Assembly (NCBI GenBank): GCA_003290165.1
Contig: QNQO01000813.1
Span: forward strand, 248,001-312,000
Length of the DNA stretch: 64,000 nt
DNA from: Berberis thunbergii
Lineage: Eukaryota > Streptophyta > Magnoliopsida > Ranunculales > Berberidaceae
Reading direction: 5' to 3'
This document shows, piece by piece, positions 35,302-46,196 of the stretch. The notes beneath the pieces were generated by a model. The model worked only from the letters and a program-made list of their open reading frames with translations. It made no database searches and was not told the origin of the DNA. The first letter of the stretch is position 1; the number at the start of each line of letters is the position of its first letter. Both the position numbers and the translations under genes were made by a program.

Positions 35302-35376
35302 CATTACTTAGCTCTTTATTAGTCTGGATTGCACTGCTAGCTCCGAATCCTGGCTCTCTGCATAGCTGCACTTTGG

Positions 35377-35900
35377 TTATCGAGGCTCCTCTGCCCTCAT
35401 AGAGTGATATCCTTTTTTTCTAGGCCTGGTGCCTGACATGTTATCTCTGTGAGCTCGAGGTGCAATTGGTAACAATTTCGTTGTTTCAGGGCTGCATAAT
35501 GGCAATTTCTTGTTGTAGGTTGATCTCCTCGGATAGTTCCTTGGGCCTAGTTGGTTGCATATTTTATGCATTGGTGCAGAGTGGAAACCACTGGCTCCAT
35601 ATGATGAAGCCACGACCTTCTCAGAATAATGTTGTAGGTGGACGAAGCATCGACCACCATAAATTCCTAGACAAGGTACTTCCGAAATTGTAGTTTTCCT
35701 GTTAGGTTGATCTTCCCGATCGGTAATCACTTCTCTTCACCGAATCCGACCATGGGGTGGTTGGCGGGGGTCAAGTCTTTCTTATGTAGTTGCATGTTGC
35801 GGAATGCGCTGAGAAACAAGACATTGAGTGAGCTTCCTGTATCCACTAAGGCCTTCTTTACCTCCCACTTAGCGATTAGGACGGAGATGACCATTGCGTC
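35377..35900 (-). pseudogene. Aspartic protease of element C
   Basis: ALVDTGSSLNVL (about 35850-35815) has the catalytic DTG. About 35690-35540 gives VVDASSTYNIILRRSWLHHM and VSTLHQCIKYATN, parallel to the B protease. Stops interrupt it. Downstream there is no reverse transcriptase. Confidence 0.75.
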
Positions 35901-36059
35901 ATTGTGAAGAGAATGTACCCCCTAGATGTCCCTTTCCACAAACGTCATTGGTGGGATTGGGCTGTGAACTCGTGCATCGTTGAAACGAATAACGTACTCT
36001 CTCAACGTTTCATTCTATTTTTTCTTCAGGGTCAGCAGATAATGCGGACCTTTCCTGAG

Positions 36060-36801
36060 TCATTGGTTGCCCACGAAGCGTGTGAGAAATGCCATAGCCA
36101 ACGTTCGAATCGAAGCGATAGATTTTGGAGGGAGGCTGTAGAACCAGGTGAGTGCTGACGTCTTTAGGCTAGCCAGGAATGATCGGCACATTATTGCATC
36201 AGACCCTTTCTTGAGTATAACGTGTTGGAAGTGTCGCAAGTGGTCGGAGGGGTTTCCTATCCCGTCGTAAAACTCAAGCTTTGCTAGTGTGTATTTCTTT
36301 TGCGGCGGTTCGTCCATGATATGATCCATGAACTGGGGGACCTTGAGGTTAAACAACACGTTTGGGTTTGTGGCCCCGTTACAAATGGGGTTGTGTAAGA
36401 CGTGTCTATTGGTCTGGACGCTGGGTCTTGTTGGCCGCTCCTCCACCTTTAGTCCATTAAGAAGTTGTTGGGGCGGCGCAACTCTCCTGATTGTGCTTTT
36501 TGGAGCTCACATGGGACTGGGCTCTTCGCTGATTGCAGTCTTCTTCTGCAGGTGGAGGGTTTCGTTATTTGAGTGCTTCCAACACTTCTGCGATTTGCTG
36601 CATCTGGGTTGACAGTAGATCCAACCTTGGGTTCATTCTGGCTGCCATCGGCACGGGGTCTGAGAGGGTTCCTCCCGCGGTATAGGTGGTGTCAGAGCGG
36701 GCAACTCTGCTAGTTTGAGCGTTCGAAGGTTCCGCAACATTTTCATTGTTGCGAGACCTTGTTGTCACCATCTCTCTGGCTTTCTGGGAAAGTTGGTGCA
36801 A
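36060..36801 (-). pseudogene. gag of element C
   Basis: 36801-36565 carries the N-terminal part (MVTTRSRNNENVAEPSNAQ, RLDLLSTQMQQIAEVLEALK). After a frame break, 36446-36060 gives the capsid region: LEFYDGIGNPSDHLRHFQH, ALTWFYSLPPKSI and MAFLTRFVGNQ, landmarks of Ty3/gypsy Retrotrans_gag. The leader before it (about 36830-36848) holds the primer region. Confidence 0.82.
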
Positions 36802-36848
36802 CTATTTTGTTTGAGGAACTTTGTCGTTCCCCACGGATGGTGTCAAAC

Positions 36849-36972
36849 TGATGTAGTTGTTTCTTACTCTCATTCCTCACTGCTTACCTAGACCTGCACA
36901 AGTAGCACACATGAGCCAAGGACCACCGTGTGGCGGCCGATTGCACTCTAATGCTTTAGATAAGGTTTAGAA
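36849..36972 (-). repeat. 5' LTR of element C, inner part
   Basis: Starts TGATGTAGTTGTTTCTTAC and matches 26870-27000. It stops abruptly at the CACTA insertion at 36973 and resumes at 41894. Confidence 0.88.
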
Positions 36973-38300
36973 CACCACACAAGAAATCCTCATTTATATC
37001 ATGCCAAAACCGCTATAACAGGATACGATAACGTTGTCAGACACGCTGTGTTAGCCCACGCCATTAAAAGTTTTGCTCTATAATAGCGTTTTTTGGAACA
37101 CTATTAAAAGCCTATTTTTAACATGTTTTACTCACTGTGGTAAATCTTGTAAAATCGTTTATTAAATGTGGTTATATACTTTTTTTACGCTATTGTTACT
37201 CCTTTAGTAGCGTTTAGAAAATGTAGTTATATAGTTTTGTACACTGTTGTAATTTCTTTCACAACATTTATAAAATGTTCTGACAGTGTCATCTACAACA
37301 ATTTTAGAAAGTTGTTAATTAATTACTCATGACACTTTTAAAATGCTATTAAATGTCTACGCGAAATTTTTTTTTCTTGATTTGCTTTCGGCTTTATGTA
37401 TCATTTGTAATCTGTACCTTCTATTAAAAAGTACAATAATAAGTAAAATGCACTATATAAAAGTGCAATAGTATACAGAATCCAACTATATAAAAATCTC
37501 ATTAACATTAATATAATCCAACCATGTATATAAAAATGCGACTGTCAATACATGATTCTTACAAAATAAGTCTCACAAACACAGTACATAGAATCCAAAA
37601 TAAGTCTTATCAACATAGTACATAGAATCCAAAATAAATCAATAAATGGATCTTCATAATCATATTATCAAATAGAATCCAACCATGTACGTAGTATGAT
37701 AACAATTGTAGTGCAATGTTACCATCTTCAAAAGGCTGGGAACATTTGTCGACAAACTCTTATCTTCACGCCTGGAGATATATCAAGAAGACAAGAAAAG
37801 TATTAGTTAATGATACGTTCAACATGCTTGATGTGATCATAAGGATATTTTAATTAGATTAAAGATGGTCGAATTCACCGCTAGAACCTTGGGATGACAG
37901 AGAGAAAGACTCCTACAAGCAAAAACAAAAACATAAAACAAAAAAATACAGCTTAGATAACGTGTTTGTATATTGGATCTTACTAATACTTATCTACAAG
38001 ATTAGTCTATACTGTCAAAAAGAAAATACAAAACTTCATATAATGAGGATGATATACAAGCTCCCTAGTGAGATCGGTTGAATGGATCAGTTTACTACAC
38101 CAAACATAAAGTTGAACGACCAATTAAACCAATTCAAGTATCATGAAAAGTGAACTAATGTCTTCCAAAAACATAATAAGCCATTTTTACAAGCTTGAAG
38201 CAAGTACCTATAAAAATCCAAAAGAAACTAGTTAAAGTCTTCCAAAAACAGAATAAATTATTTTAACAAGCTTAATATTAGATTGAAGAATCAACAATAA
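36973..38300. other. Subterminal region of CACTA element 1
   Basis: AT-rich, with many short GCTATTAAAA and TAATAGCGTTTTT motifs in both orientations between 37010 and 37370, typical subterminal repeats of CACTA elements where transposase binds. GAATCCAA.ATAAGTC-type phrases repeat around 37500-37690. No gene piece is recognised. Confidence 0.6.
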
Positions 38301-38912
38301 ACTTATTTGCTAATAATCAACAGAAAACTGATTTTGCTGATAACCAATGTAAACAGTCAAACAAATAGAATCAATGCTGGAAAAAAAAAGTCGGTCAAAA
38401 AAAAAAAATTGCACCTGCCCATGAGCTATGCAGTGGATTTTCTGAGTATTTCTCATGTTCACTTCAACAAAAAAAATACCTCGCCATTTCCAAAAGTCAT
38501 ATTGAAAGTAGATGAGCTTGCCATTTCCTTTTAGGGCTTGCTTTACATGAGATTTCAAGTTGTGAAGCTCGAAATAAACAATAAAATTGTTATATACAGG
38601 ATGTTAAAAATTCATAACCACAATCAAAGAATTATTATATATAGTTTGTTAAAAAGATTTTGAACTCACCTCCATTTGCAAAACAGTCTATCACTTTTTC
38701 AAGGCCATGATCCATATAAAAAAAAATGAAGCATTTCCATCGCATGATTCCAAACAAACCCAGCTCGCAAATGATATCTATCAAGAGGTGGAAGTAAATA
38801 TCTCAAATACGCCGCATCTAGATTAAAACTTATGATTTATAAGAAATAAAAACACATTGGGAGATTCATCTTTTGTCATGGACTTACTAATTATCAGCAT
38901 TATTGAGTTTCG

Positions 38913-39410
38913 TACATCAATACACGATGCTTGTCTTCGCAATAGTATTCGACCAATTTCATGAGATTCAAATGAAAAATTGCCCAAGAAATATGACCTC
39001 AGCCTACAAGCTCACTCTAGTCAGTGAAACTATAGGAATAAATTATTGATAAATAAAAGGAAATAAAATCAAAAAAAAAAATTGAAAGAACAAAGAACTA
39101 CCAGCCATTCTATGTGGCCTTGATAACTATTATCCCCATCATGAACTTTACCAGTTACTTGAAGAAATTGAATTCCCTCCTTTATATCCTTAGATATGAA
39201 CCCTTTATAAACACTTCTAAATCCACATTCACCCAATATATGATCTTGCCTAAAGTTCCCTGTGATTATTTTTAATTCATCATAACTAAAAACAATCAAT
39301 GGCTTTGTAGCTGATTCACGACGTAAGTCTTCAACTTCTTCGGGATTTGAGGGCAATCTACTATTATCTTTCTTTTCACTCTGTGATGAACCATCATCTT
39401 TTGGTGATTA
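38913..39410 (-). pseudogene. Captured exons of a receptor-like cytoplasmic kinase (RLCK VII type)
   Basis: First exon about 39410-39102: SNPEEVEDLRRESA, FSYDELKIITGNFRQDHILG, SVYKG and KVHDGDNSYQGH, the N-lobe of PBL8-like kinases, ending at a GTAGTT donor. Second exon 39003 to about 38913: AEVIFLGQ, then after a one-base shift HLNLMKLVEYYCEDKHRVL, matching SHPNLVKLIGYCCEDEHRVL of the family. The glycine loop is damaged (GECGFRSV for GGGGFGSV). The catalytic loop and the rest of the kinase are absent. The retained intron shows genomic capture. Not a working kinase. Confidence 0.88.
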
Positions 39411-39819
39411 TGTCATGTTCAATAGGATAGGTATTAGGATATGAATCAAATCTCAATATGTATTTTACCAAATCTCATGTATCAGTCTCAACAACTGCAT
39501 ATCAAAATTATATACCTTTTGATGGAATCTTGTACTAAACTACTAATGGATACTTGATGTCAATATCATTAGTACATGCTACACCTATTGACATTTCTAT
39601 TCTTAAAAGTACTTGAACATGAACTGCAAAACCACACAATCATAAATAGAACAAAAAACACTCTAGTGAACTTAGCCAACCTTGAACACCAATTAAGATA
39701 AAAAGAAAACAGGGGAGTACTTAAATTGAAACAAGACTATATAACTATATAAGCCACAGACTTGCTAACTGACTTGCTAACAACAGAAAGCACAATATAG
39801 CACTTGCTAACTAACCATA

Positions 39820-41177
39820 GACTTGCCATTGGTGGTGGTGGTGTTGTTGCTGCTGGAGGTAGAGAGACCAAACTTGCTGAAGCTTTCGTTTGCGGTGCTT
39901 CAACTTTAGTCATTGAATGCAACTTCGGTGCAGTAGACATCTGAATTGGATTCCCTTCCTTGATAGCATTCTTCTTTGCTCCCAAGTTTTCCAATTTGTT
40001 GGCAATGAGTTTTTGTACATCTTTGAAATTTTTGCTCTGGGACTTCTCCCCAACTGAATCTACCTTCTGTGGAAATTTTCAAATGAACATTTTACTAAGA
40101 CGAAAATCTTAAAATTTAAACAGAAGTTTCAAAAGGTGAGAAATCCAAATTCAAAACCGGCTTTAACACTGTTATATCATTTACAAACTTAGACCAAATC
40201 TTCTTCTCACAAAGAAACTAAAACAATTACAAGCAATACTTTCAAATGCATTGTGTTCTTTGATTATTCCCAACTTTTAAGGATTCATGAAGTTCTTCGA
40301 ATTCTCAAAGATGGAGTTATTTACACCGAATCAAGGGTTTTTTATCAGATCAAATGGTTCACCTCACAAATTTATACAATCTGTACTCTTACTATGTTTA
40401 CTACAATCACTAGTAGAAAAAAACCATTTGATGTCATTTACAATCTTCTAAACATGAGACCCAAAATTCAGTGATGAATTCATAAATGGGTTTATCATAA
40501 TACAGCAAACTTCAAATGGATTTTACAATCCACACGCCAAGTTGGACTAAATAAATAAATAAATAAATATTGGAACTTGAATTCTGACCTGATCTTGAGT
40601 AGACAGGGTTGAGATCTTAGCTTGAGCAGCAGCAAGATCTTCAGCAAACTTCTTATTCTGTGACTCAAGTTCCAGATTCAAGCTTTGCAAATTCTCCAAT
40701 TGGGACTTCAACCCCCATATCTCAGCTTGCAAACTTTTGACCAAATTTTCACTCACACTAAGCTTCTCTTGCAATTCCTTCTTTTCCACTCCATTTTGGT
40801 CATCTTCAGTTCTTCTAAAACTTGGATCCAATCTTTGCCTTGGCCTAGCAAATTGCTCCACAACAACTTGCCTACTAGTATTATTTTGAGACCCCACCAC
40901 AACAACATCTTCACTACTAGATTTAAGCTTGTTCAACCCAAGTGACCTTCTAACCTTTTGGGCGTCGTTGTTTGGGTCTAAAGGAAGTGATCTTGGCCTT
41001 GTTTTGAGATCAGGGGAGACCCCATTTACTGGTTCTGATCTTGAGGGGTCCCTTGTAGTAGTAGCTCTTGGGGTGGCTTTAAATCTAGATGGGGTTGTTG
41101 AAGTAGAACTTGTTGCACTAGTTCTTGATGGAATCTCTTGTTTCATGGCTTCTAACTTCCTAGAGACTTCAGAGTTT
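39820..41177 (-). pseudogene. Captured exons of a CHUP1-like gene
   Basis: Exon 41177-40589 starts after an acceptor (TTTGCAG) and is open: KLEAMKQEIPSRTSATSSTS, a basic Ser/Pro-rich part, then a coiled coil (KKELQEKLSVSENLVKSLQA, LNLELESQNKKFAEDLAAAQ). A GTCAGA donor and a CACAG acceptor frame the next exon (40066 to about 39820): NFKDVQKLIANKLENLGAKK, then a PPAATTPPPPMAS proline stretch. This is the coiled-coil to proline-rich part of the CHUP1/IPGA1-like family, which links actin or microtubules to organelles. The conserved C-terminal domain is missing. The first exon stays open for 196 codons, so a chimeric transcript is possible. Confidence 0.85.
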
Positions 41178-41880
41178 CTGCAAACACAATCCAAGAAGGA
41201 ATTTATTCTAAAGAGGAGAGAATCTGTGAAAACTGTAATAAAAAGATGGGGTGGCGGTGGGTTTTGATGGTGGTGGTGGTGGTGGGTGGGGGGGGGCCTT
41301 GATTGAGGTTGACTAGTTAGCTTTGCTTGCTATTATAGCACCTAGCTAGCTAGATACCCAACAGTAGAAGGTGAAGCTTTGGTTTTCTCATCTCATCATC
41401 ATCATCATCATCATCATCAGGGGAGGGGAGGGAGATGTTCTAAAAGAGACAAACAAACTGATGAGTGGAGACAAATGGAAGCAAACCCTTATTCAGAGAG
41501 AACGAAATCGAAGAGGGAGAACTTTTGAGCTTTTGTAGTTTTGAAATGCTGAAGACGAAATTGAAGAGGGACTTGAAGACGAAATCGAAGTGGGAGAATC
41601 TGTCCAAAATGGGGAGAGGAAGAGGGAGAGGGAATGAAAATGGGGAGAAAGAAGCTTTCGATTCCCTCTTCTTCTCCCCCAAAATTTGGATTTCCCACGT
41701 TTTTTTTTTTTTTTTTTTTTCCACCACGTCAGCTGCTCGCGGCGTGCGACGCACCATCCCTCGCCCAAAACCTCGCCCAAACCCTCGACATCTAGAATTA
41801 CTCTAATGAGATTAAAACTTGCTTGGGGATTTTGACATCACAAAGTTAAAATGTTATTTACATCTGCTATTAATAGGCCT
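41178..41880. other. Upstream piece of CACTA element 1 with microsatellite
   Basis: Lies 5' of the captured CHUP1-like exon, and may be its captured leader and first intron. Holds a (CAT)n tract at about 41391-41419, a GA-rich stretch (41470-41660) and a poly-T run (41700-41720). The open frames on both strands of the GA-rich part are low-complexity artefacts. Confidence 0.45.
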
Positions 41881-41893
41881 ATGTGGTGTAGTG

Positions 41894-42498
41894 GGAGAGG
41901 CTTAAAGTTGTAAATTGAGATTTTATCGCATACCTTGAGCATCGACCTTATCTCCCTTTTATAGTGTAGGAGTCCTTATTCGGCTAGGCCTTTGGTGGCT
42001 TAGTTTAGGGTAAGAGATCTTGCTGAAGATCATTTTTCTGTTTGGAAGCTGTCCATGTGGGATAGTTTCCCTACACAACTTGTGTTTCTAGATCTGCAGG
42101 AGATGTTTCATTTTCTGAGTGTTGTCCATGCAAGTAATTTTCCTTCCCCGACTTATTTTCAAGTAATTGTTTCCTTGTCGGAATCGATGTGCTGTTGGCA
42201 TGCCTGTCTTGGGTTGATCCCCCTCCCCAGATATTTGCCTTATTAGGGCTCATTCTTGCCTTATTAGGGCTCACTCTTGCCTTACAAGGGCTTATAAGTA
42301 TTGGACTTGACCGCGTGACATGTGGGCTTAGTGGCACATTGCATTTCGGGTCCAACATTTTGGAATATGCCAATTGTAGGCTTAATGATGTCTGAGCCTC
42401 GTTGGATTGAGCATGCAATCGAGTTTGTTTTGTTTTGTTGGAAAGATTATTATGGCATGTATACAGTGTTGATCAGATGACGGTTTGATGTATCATCA
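41894..42498 (-). repeat. 5' LTR of element C, outer part
   Basis: Continues the LTR from GGAGAGGCTTAAAG to GATGTATCATCA and parallels 26996-27848, with only one copy of the block duplicated in the left LTR. Together with 36849-36972 it makes an about 730-bp LTR. Confidence 0.88.
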
Positions 42499-42564
42499 CA
42501 CTTAAAACTTCTGGTCTGATCAACCATGAAGTAATAAGTACCTAGACATATGAGCCAAACTTAT

Positions 42565-43168
42565 TGACGTTGGGCAGAATAGTGATTATTCTGCATCCTA
42601 ATAGCAACAGATAATTGACAGGGAAGAACACAAGATGATAGCCCAAAACACATAGAAATAGCTCTAATGTTTAATCAAATTACTCAAAATCAAAAGTATC
42701 TCTAAATTTAGCCCACAAATCGGGCTTTATAGCTAAAACTCGTAACTATTAGAATTTTACCAAAATTAGCAAAACCCCAATAATCATGCTAAAACAAAAT
42801 ACGTAATAAAAGAAATAAACTGCCAGAAATCTGGCCCAAATTGGGTTCAGAATCACTTCCTAAACAATAATTGAAATATTACTATAAAGGGAAATAAACT
42901 GCTAAATTTGTAGATTCAGAAAGGAAAATGGTGGAATTTGGCCTCAAAATATGTGCAATGAGCCTAGCTAGTTCACCACGACGTGCGCATTGAAAAAAAA
43001 TTTCTGAATTGGGGTCGTTTGCGCGATTCTGATACTTGTAGCCAAAGTTATGGCCAAAATACTAAAACGCACCCAAAACTGCCAAATTAGAAAAAGAATT
43101 ATGATTTCCTGCCATCTTTGTGCTGATCTGCTCATTCAAAATCATCTGACTCGAATCCTCCTGTATCA
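42565..43168 (-). repeat. 3' LTR of element D
   Basis: Plus strand starts TGACGTTGGGCAGAATAG and ends CTCCTGTATCA; near-identical in long blocks to 44877-45453 (for example CTCTAATGTTTAATCAAATT). It has a few extra bases around AAAAGTATCTCTAAATTTAG (about 42690). Confidence 0.92.
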
Positions 43169-44036
43169 GTCACCCCGGGTTGGAAAGAACTCGTCCTCGA
43201 GTTCACAATAGCTTTCTCGGAATTCACAATAGCTTCAGGTGGCAGTCCAGGAGGAAGGTCCTCTGGCATTAGGTTAGAAAACTCGGCTAGCAGCGGCTGC
43301 ACCTCTGCTGGAAAATTTGGAATCACTTCTGATGTACTAGTCCCACAAGGAAGCAGAGCATAGACCACGTCTCCACGCTCAATCTTATCTAAAAACATGG
43401 ATCTAGAAAGCAGGTTAATATTATTGGCTGCCGGGGTAGGAGTGGTTCCTTCCCGACGAATGCCAATACAATTTTCTTCCCTTTAATGCTAAGGGAATAT
43501 GTATTTTTCCGCCCATCATGAACAACACGGCGATCATACTGCCAACGTCTGTCTAACAATATATGACAAGCGTCCATAGACACAACATCACACAAAGCAT
43601 CATCAAAATACTTCCTACCAATTGAAAAAGACACTAGGCATCGCCTATTTACTGTTACCTCACTGCATTTATTCAGCCATGACAATTTGTACGGCTTGGG
43701 ATGATGATATGTCTTCAACTGCAATTTCTGGACAGCCTCTTCAAACACTACATTCTCACAACTGCCATTGTCAATGATCATCTTGCAGACTTTATCTGCA
43801 ATTGTGCATGTTGTGCGAAAAATATTGGTTCTCAACCAATCACCCTCTGAATCGCCTTTGGGAGTCAGTAGGCTCTTATGAACAATCAGAGTCTCATGGC
43901 CATCCCCATACAACACATCTCCATCGTCATCAATGTCATACACAAGCTCTCCAAGGTCCTCAGTTTCGTCTACCACGTCTTCCTCAATCAGGAGGTTGTT
44001 GTCCTTCTGAATAGCAGGCTTCTTGCACTCATTCAC
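43132..44036 (-). pseudogene. Aspartic protease of element D
   Basis: 44036-43389 has IADKVCKMIIDNGSCENVV: the family usually has D-S/T-G-S at the active site and here reads DNGS, a doubtful active site. MDACHILLDRRWQYDRRVV and HDGRKNTYSL are typical of plant Ty3/gypsy proteases (Tekay/Reina-like). 43398-43132 continues with LLAEFSNLMPEDLPPGLPPE, the linker before the reverse transcriptase, and then stops. Zinc-knuckle remnants (CGKTTKQEANGHK on the minus strand) lie near 44040-44075. Confidence 0.8.
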
Positions 44037-44086
44037 TTTATGACCATTGGCCTCCTGTTTTGTTGTTTTTCCACAACAAGTGCACG

Positions 44087-44662
44087 CTAGTAGGCTTCAG
44101 AAACGGTCCACAGTGAGTGAAGGCTGAGGACATCCTGTAGGGATTGTCGTAATCCTCTCAAATTTCGTGCCACCATCTGCTCTTCCGTCTCAGATAAGTC
44201 ATTACGAGCTACCAATTGATAGAACTCCTCCGTGTAATCATCAACGGATCTCGTGTCTTGCCTCAATGAATGAAGTCGTTGAAACAAAGTTTGAGTGTAG
44301 CCGAAAGGAAGGAAGTGACCATTCATATTCTTCTTTATCTTTTTCCAATCAGTGATTTTGGTCTGGCCCTGCCTGTCACGTGATCACTTCAACTGCTCCC
44401 ACCACGCAGATGCTCTGCCTTTGAGTTTGATGGCAACCAATTTCACTTTGACATGATCTGAAACTTCCTTATACTCAAAAATACGCTCTACTTCATTCAA
44501 CCAATCCACAAAGCCTTCACCCTGTAACGTCCCAGAAAACTCGAGTAGTTCTACTTTGAAACTGAGATTTCCATGAAGATGCTCCCGACCACGGCGCTCC
44601 AAGAATCGAGCACGATTGTGATACATGTTTTCGAAACTGAAATCAGAATCGTGATCTTCCAT
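44087..44662 (-). pseudogene. gag of element D
   Basis: 44662-44384: VELLEFSGTLQGEGFVDWLN, VERIFEYKEV and KLVAIKLKGRASAWWEQL. 44326-44087: YTQTLFQRLHSLRQDTRSVD, DYTEEFYQLVARNDLSETEE. This is the Retrotrans_gag domain of chromovirus-like plant elements. A stop or shift near 44380 separates the two parts. Confidence 0.85.
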
Positions 44663-44862
44663 CTCACGATTACCGAAATCCTACGCCGTTAGACGCTGGG
44701 TTAGCTCTGCAACTTGCCTCTGTAAATCCTCAATCATCACATCCTGAACGCTACGATCACGATGAGGGGCGTCCTAGTTCCGAACCTACCCGCGACGACC
44801 ACGACCACCAGCCATAGAAACTGATGAAATCTCACCCCAAGAAGATGATAAAGCTCTGATAC

Positions 44863-44874
44863 CAATTGACGCCG
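44863..44874 (-). promoter_or_regulatory. Primer-binding site of element D
   Basis: TGGTATCAGAGC on the minus strand, complementary to the 3' end of initiator Met tRNA, two bases from the 5' LTR (44877-45453). Confidence 0.9.
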
Positions 44875-44876
44875 GG

Positions 44877-45453
44877 CAGAATAGCGATTATTTTGCAGGC
44901 TAATAGCAACAGATAATTGACAGGGAAGAACACAAAATGATAACCCAAAACACAGAGAAATAGCTCTAATGTTTAATCAAATTACTCAAAATCAGCCCAC
45001 GAGCCGGGCTTTTATAGCTAAAACTCGTGACTATTAGAATTTTACCAAAATTAGCAAAACCCCAATAATCATGCTAAAACAAAATACATAATAAAATAAG
45101 TAAACTGTCAGAAATCTGGCCCAAATTGGGTTCAGAATCACTTCCTAAACAGTAATTTAAATATTACTATAAAGGGAAATAAACTGCTAAAATTGTGAAT
45201 TCAAAAGGTAAACGGTGGAATATGGCCTCGAAAAGATGTGCAGCGAGTGTATCTGGTTGACCACAACATGTGCATTGAAAAGAGCTTTCCGAATTGGGGT
45301 CGTTTGCGCGATTATGATACTCGTAGCCAAAGTTATGGCCAAAATACTAAAACACACCCAAAACTGCCAAATTATAAAAAGAATTATGATTTCCTACCAT
45401 CTTTGTGCTGATCTGCTAATTCAAAGTCATCTGACTCAGATCCTCTTGCATCA
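44877..45453 (-). repeat. 5' LTR of element D
   Basis: Plus strand starts TGACGCCGGGCAGAATAG and ends CTCTTGCATCA, matching 42565-43168. Confidence 0.92.
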
Positions 45454-45707
45454 CTTACCTATCAACTTTTTGGTCAACTAAAATGACCTCAAAATACATT
45501 TGAAAATCTAGACATGTAATGTCAGATTTACTAAAAAACTCCTAAACGACTAGTATGTCGAACCTCGAAGCAAACTTGTACAAAATTCCAACAAATAAAC
45601 CTTAAAAATAGACAGAAAAGTTAAGGTGGCTAACAAGGTACAAGATCCAACAATGGAAAATATTTATTAGCATATAGTTCAGGACAGTGAATGACATAAT
45701 GAACTCC

Positions 45708-45892
45708 AGGGTGGCAGGGTCTTTTTTTTTTTTTTTTTAATTTCGCCCTGCAACAACTATTTTAATACATGTTCATCTCGTCCCATCCTGAACCCATTTG
45801 GGATGGGACGAGGCTGGGATGAAGTATATCTCATCCCAATCCGAAGGTAGGGATGGAATCGGGATGAGGTTCATCCCGTCCCGTGCCCACCC
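45708..45892. repeat. Dispersed GGGATGGGA-rich repeat, copy 2
   Basis: Relative of 3297-3420, with the same CCCGTCCCGTGCCCACCCTA ending. The left edge CAGGGTGGCAGGGTC could pair with the right edge (TAGGGTGGGCACGGG on the other strand), suggesting terminal inverted repeats. A poly-T run (45723-45740) lies inside. The surrounding 45454-46196 holds nothing else recognisable. Confidence 0.5.
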
Positions 45893-46196
45893 TATTTAAC
45901 AATTTAAAATGCATAATTATGTTGTTAAATTCGAAATTACAATCAAAATTCTTATTTTTTTTTCCTATTCAAAATGAAGTATGTCACAAAATATTTTTTT
46001 AAATCAGGAGACCAAAATTAACTTGAAAAACGAAATCATAATCCTTGAATGGAATTGATAAGACCACAGTTCTGACATTTGGTCCCACAACCACAACTAC
46101 CGTATCTGATGACTATGTAGCACATCCCAAACGACAATACTCTCTTATTTTGTGGAATTTTGATTTTATCATTTGTTCTCTGAGATCTACCAGAAT

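Larger units (their letters stand above)
36973..41893 (-). mobile_element. CACTA element 1 carrying host gene fragments
   Basis: A 4921-bp insertion splitting an LTR. The left end is CACCACACAAGAAATCC (CACTA with one change) and the right end on the minus strand is CACTACACCACATAGGCC. The uninterrupted LTR reads TTA-GGA-GAAGCTTAAAG; here GAA (36970-36972) and GGA (41894-41896) flank the element, a 3-bp CACTA-size duplication with one change. Subterminal motifs such as AATAGCGTTTTTT recur. No transposase is seen. It contains minus-strand pieces of a CHUP1-like gene and a receptor-like cytoplasmic kinase gene. Strand is given by the gene pieces. Confidence 0.9.
26870..42498 (-). mobile_element. 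Tat-like Ty3/gypsy element C, pol-less, with nested insertions
   Basis: Same plan as element B on the minus strand: 5' LTR at right (36849-36972 plus 41894-42498), gag (36801-36060), protease (about 35870-35380), tandem repeats (about 31600-30640), antisense ORF (28137-30200), 3' LTR at left (26870-27848). The flanks CACAT (26865-26869) and CACTT (42499-42503) differ at one of five bases and are probably the target duplication. Reverse transcriptase, RNase H and integrase are absent. Nested inside are a CACTA element, a SINE, a 1.86-kb insertion and an unassigned segment. Confidence 0.85.
42565..45453 (-). mobile_element. Short Ty3/gypsy element D, gag and protease only
   Basis: LTRs 42565-43168 and 44877-45453 flank a 1.7-kb interior on the minus strand: primer site, gag, protease, then only the first residues before the reverse transcriptase, then the 3' LTR. 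Flanks CTTAT (42560-42564) and CTTAC (45454-45458) agree at four of five bases. The PEDLPPGLPPEA motif that precedes the reverse transcriptase in many Ty3/gypsy elements is followed at once by other sequence, so most of pol was deleted. Non-autonomous. Confidence 0.88.

Noticed and set aside
38310..38800. Further captured gene exons in CACTA 1
   Set aside because: Frames such as 38558-38310 and the segment near 38700-38800 have coding-like words but match no family I can name.
39820..41177. Intact host CHUP1-like gene
   Set aside because: The conserved C-terminal domain is absent, a kinase fragment follows on the same strand, and CACTA ends with a 3-bp duplication enclose it.
41465..41806. 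113-codon plus-strand frame and overlapping minus-strand frames
   Set aside because: GA/CT-rich low complexity open in several frames; likely the leader of the captured gene.
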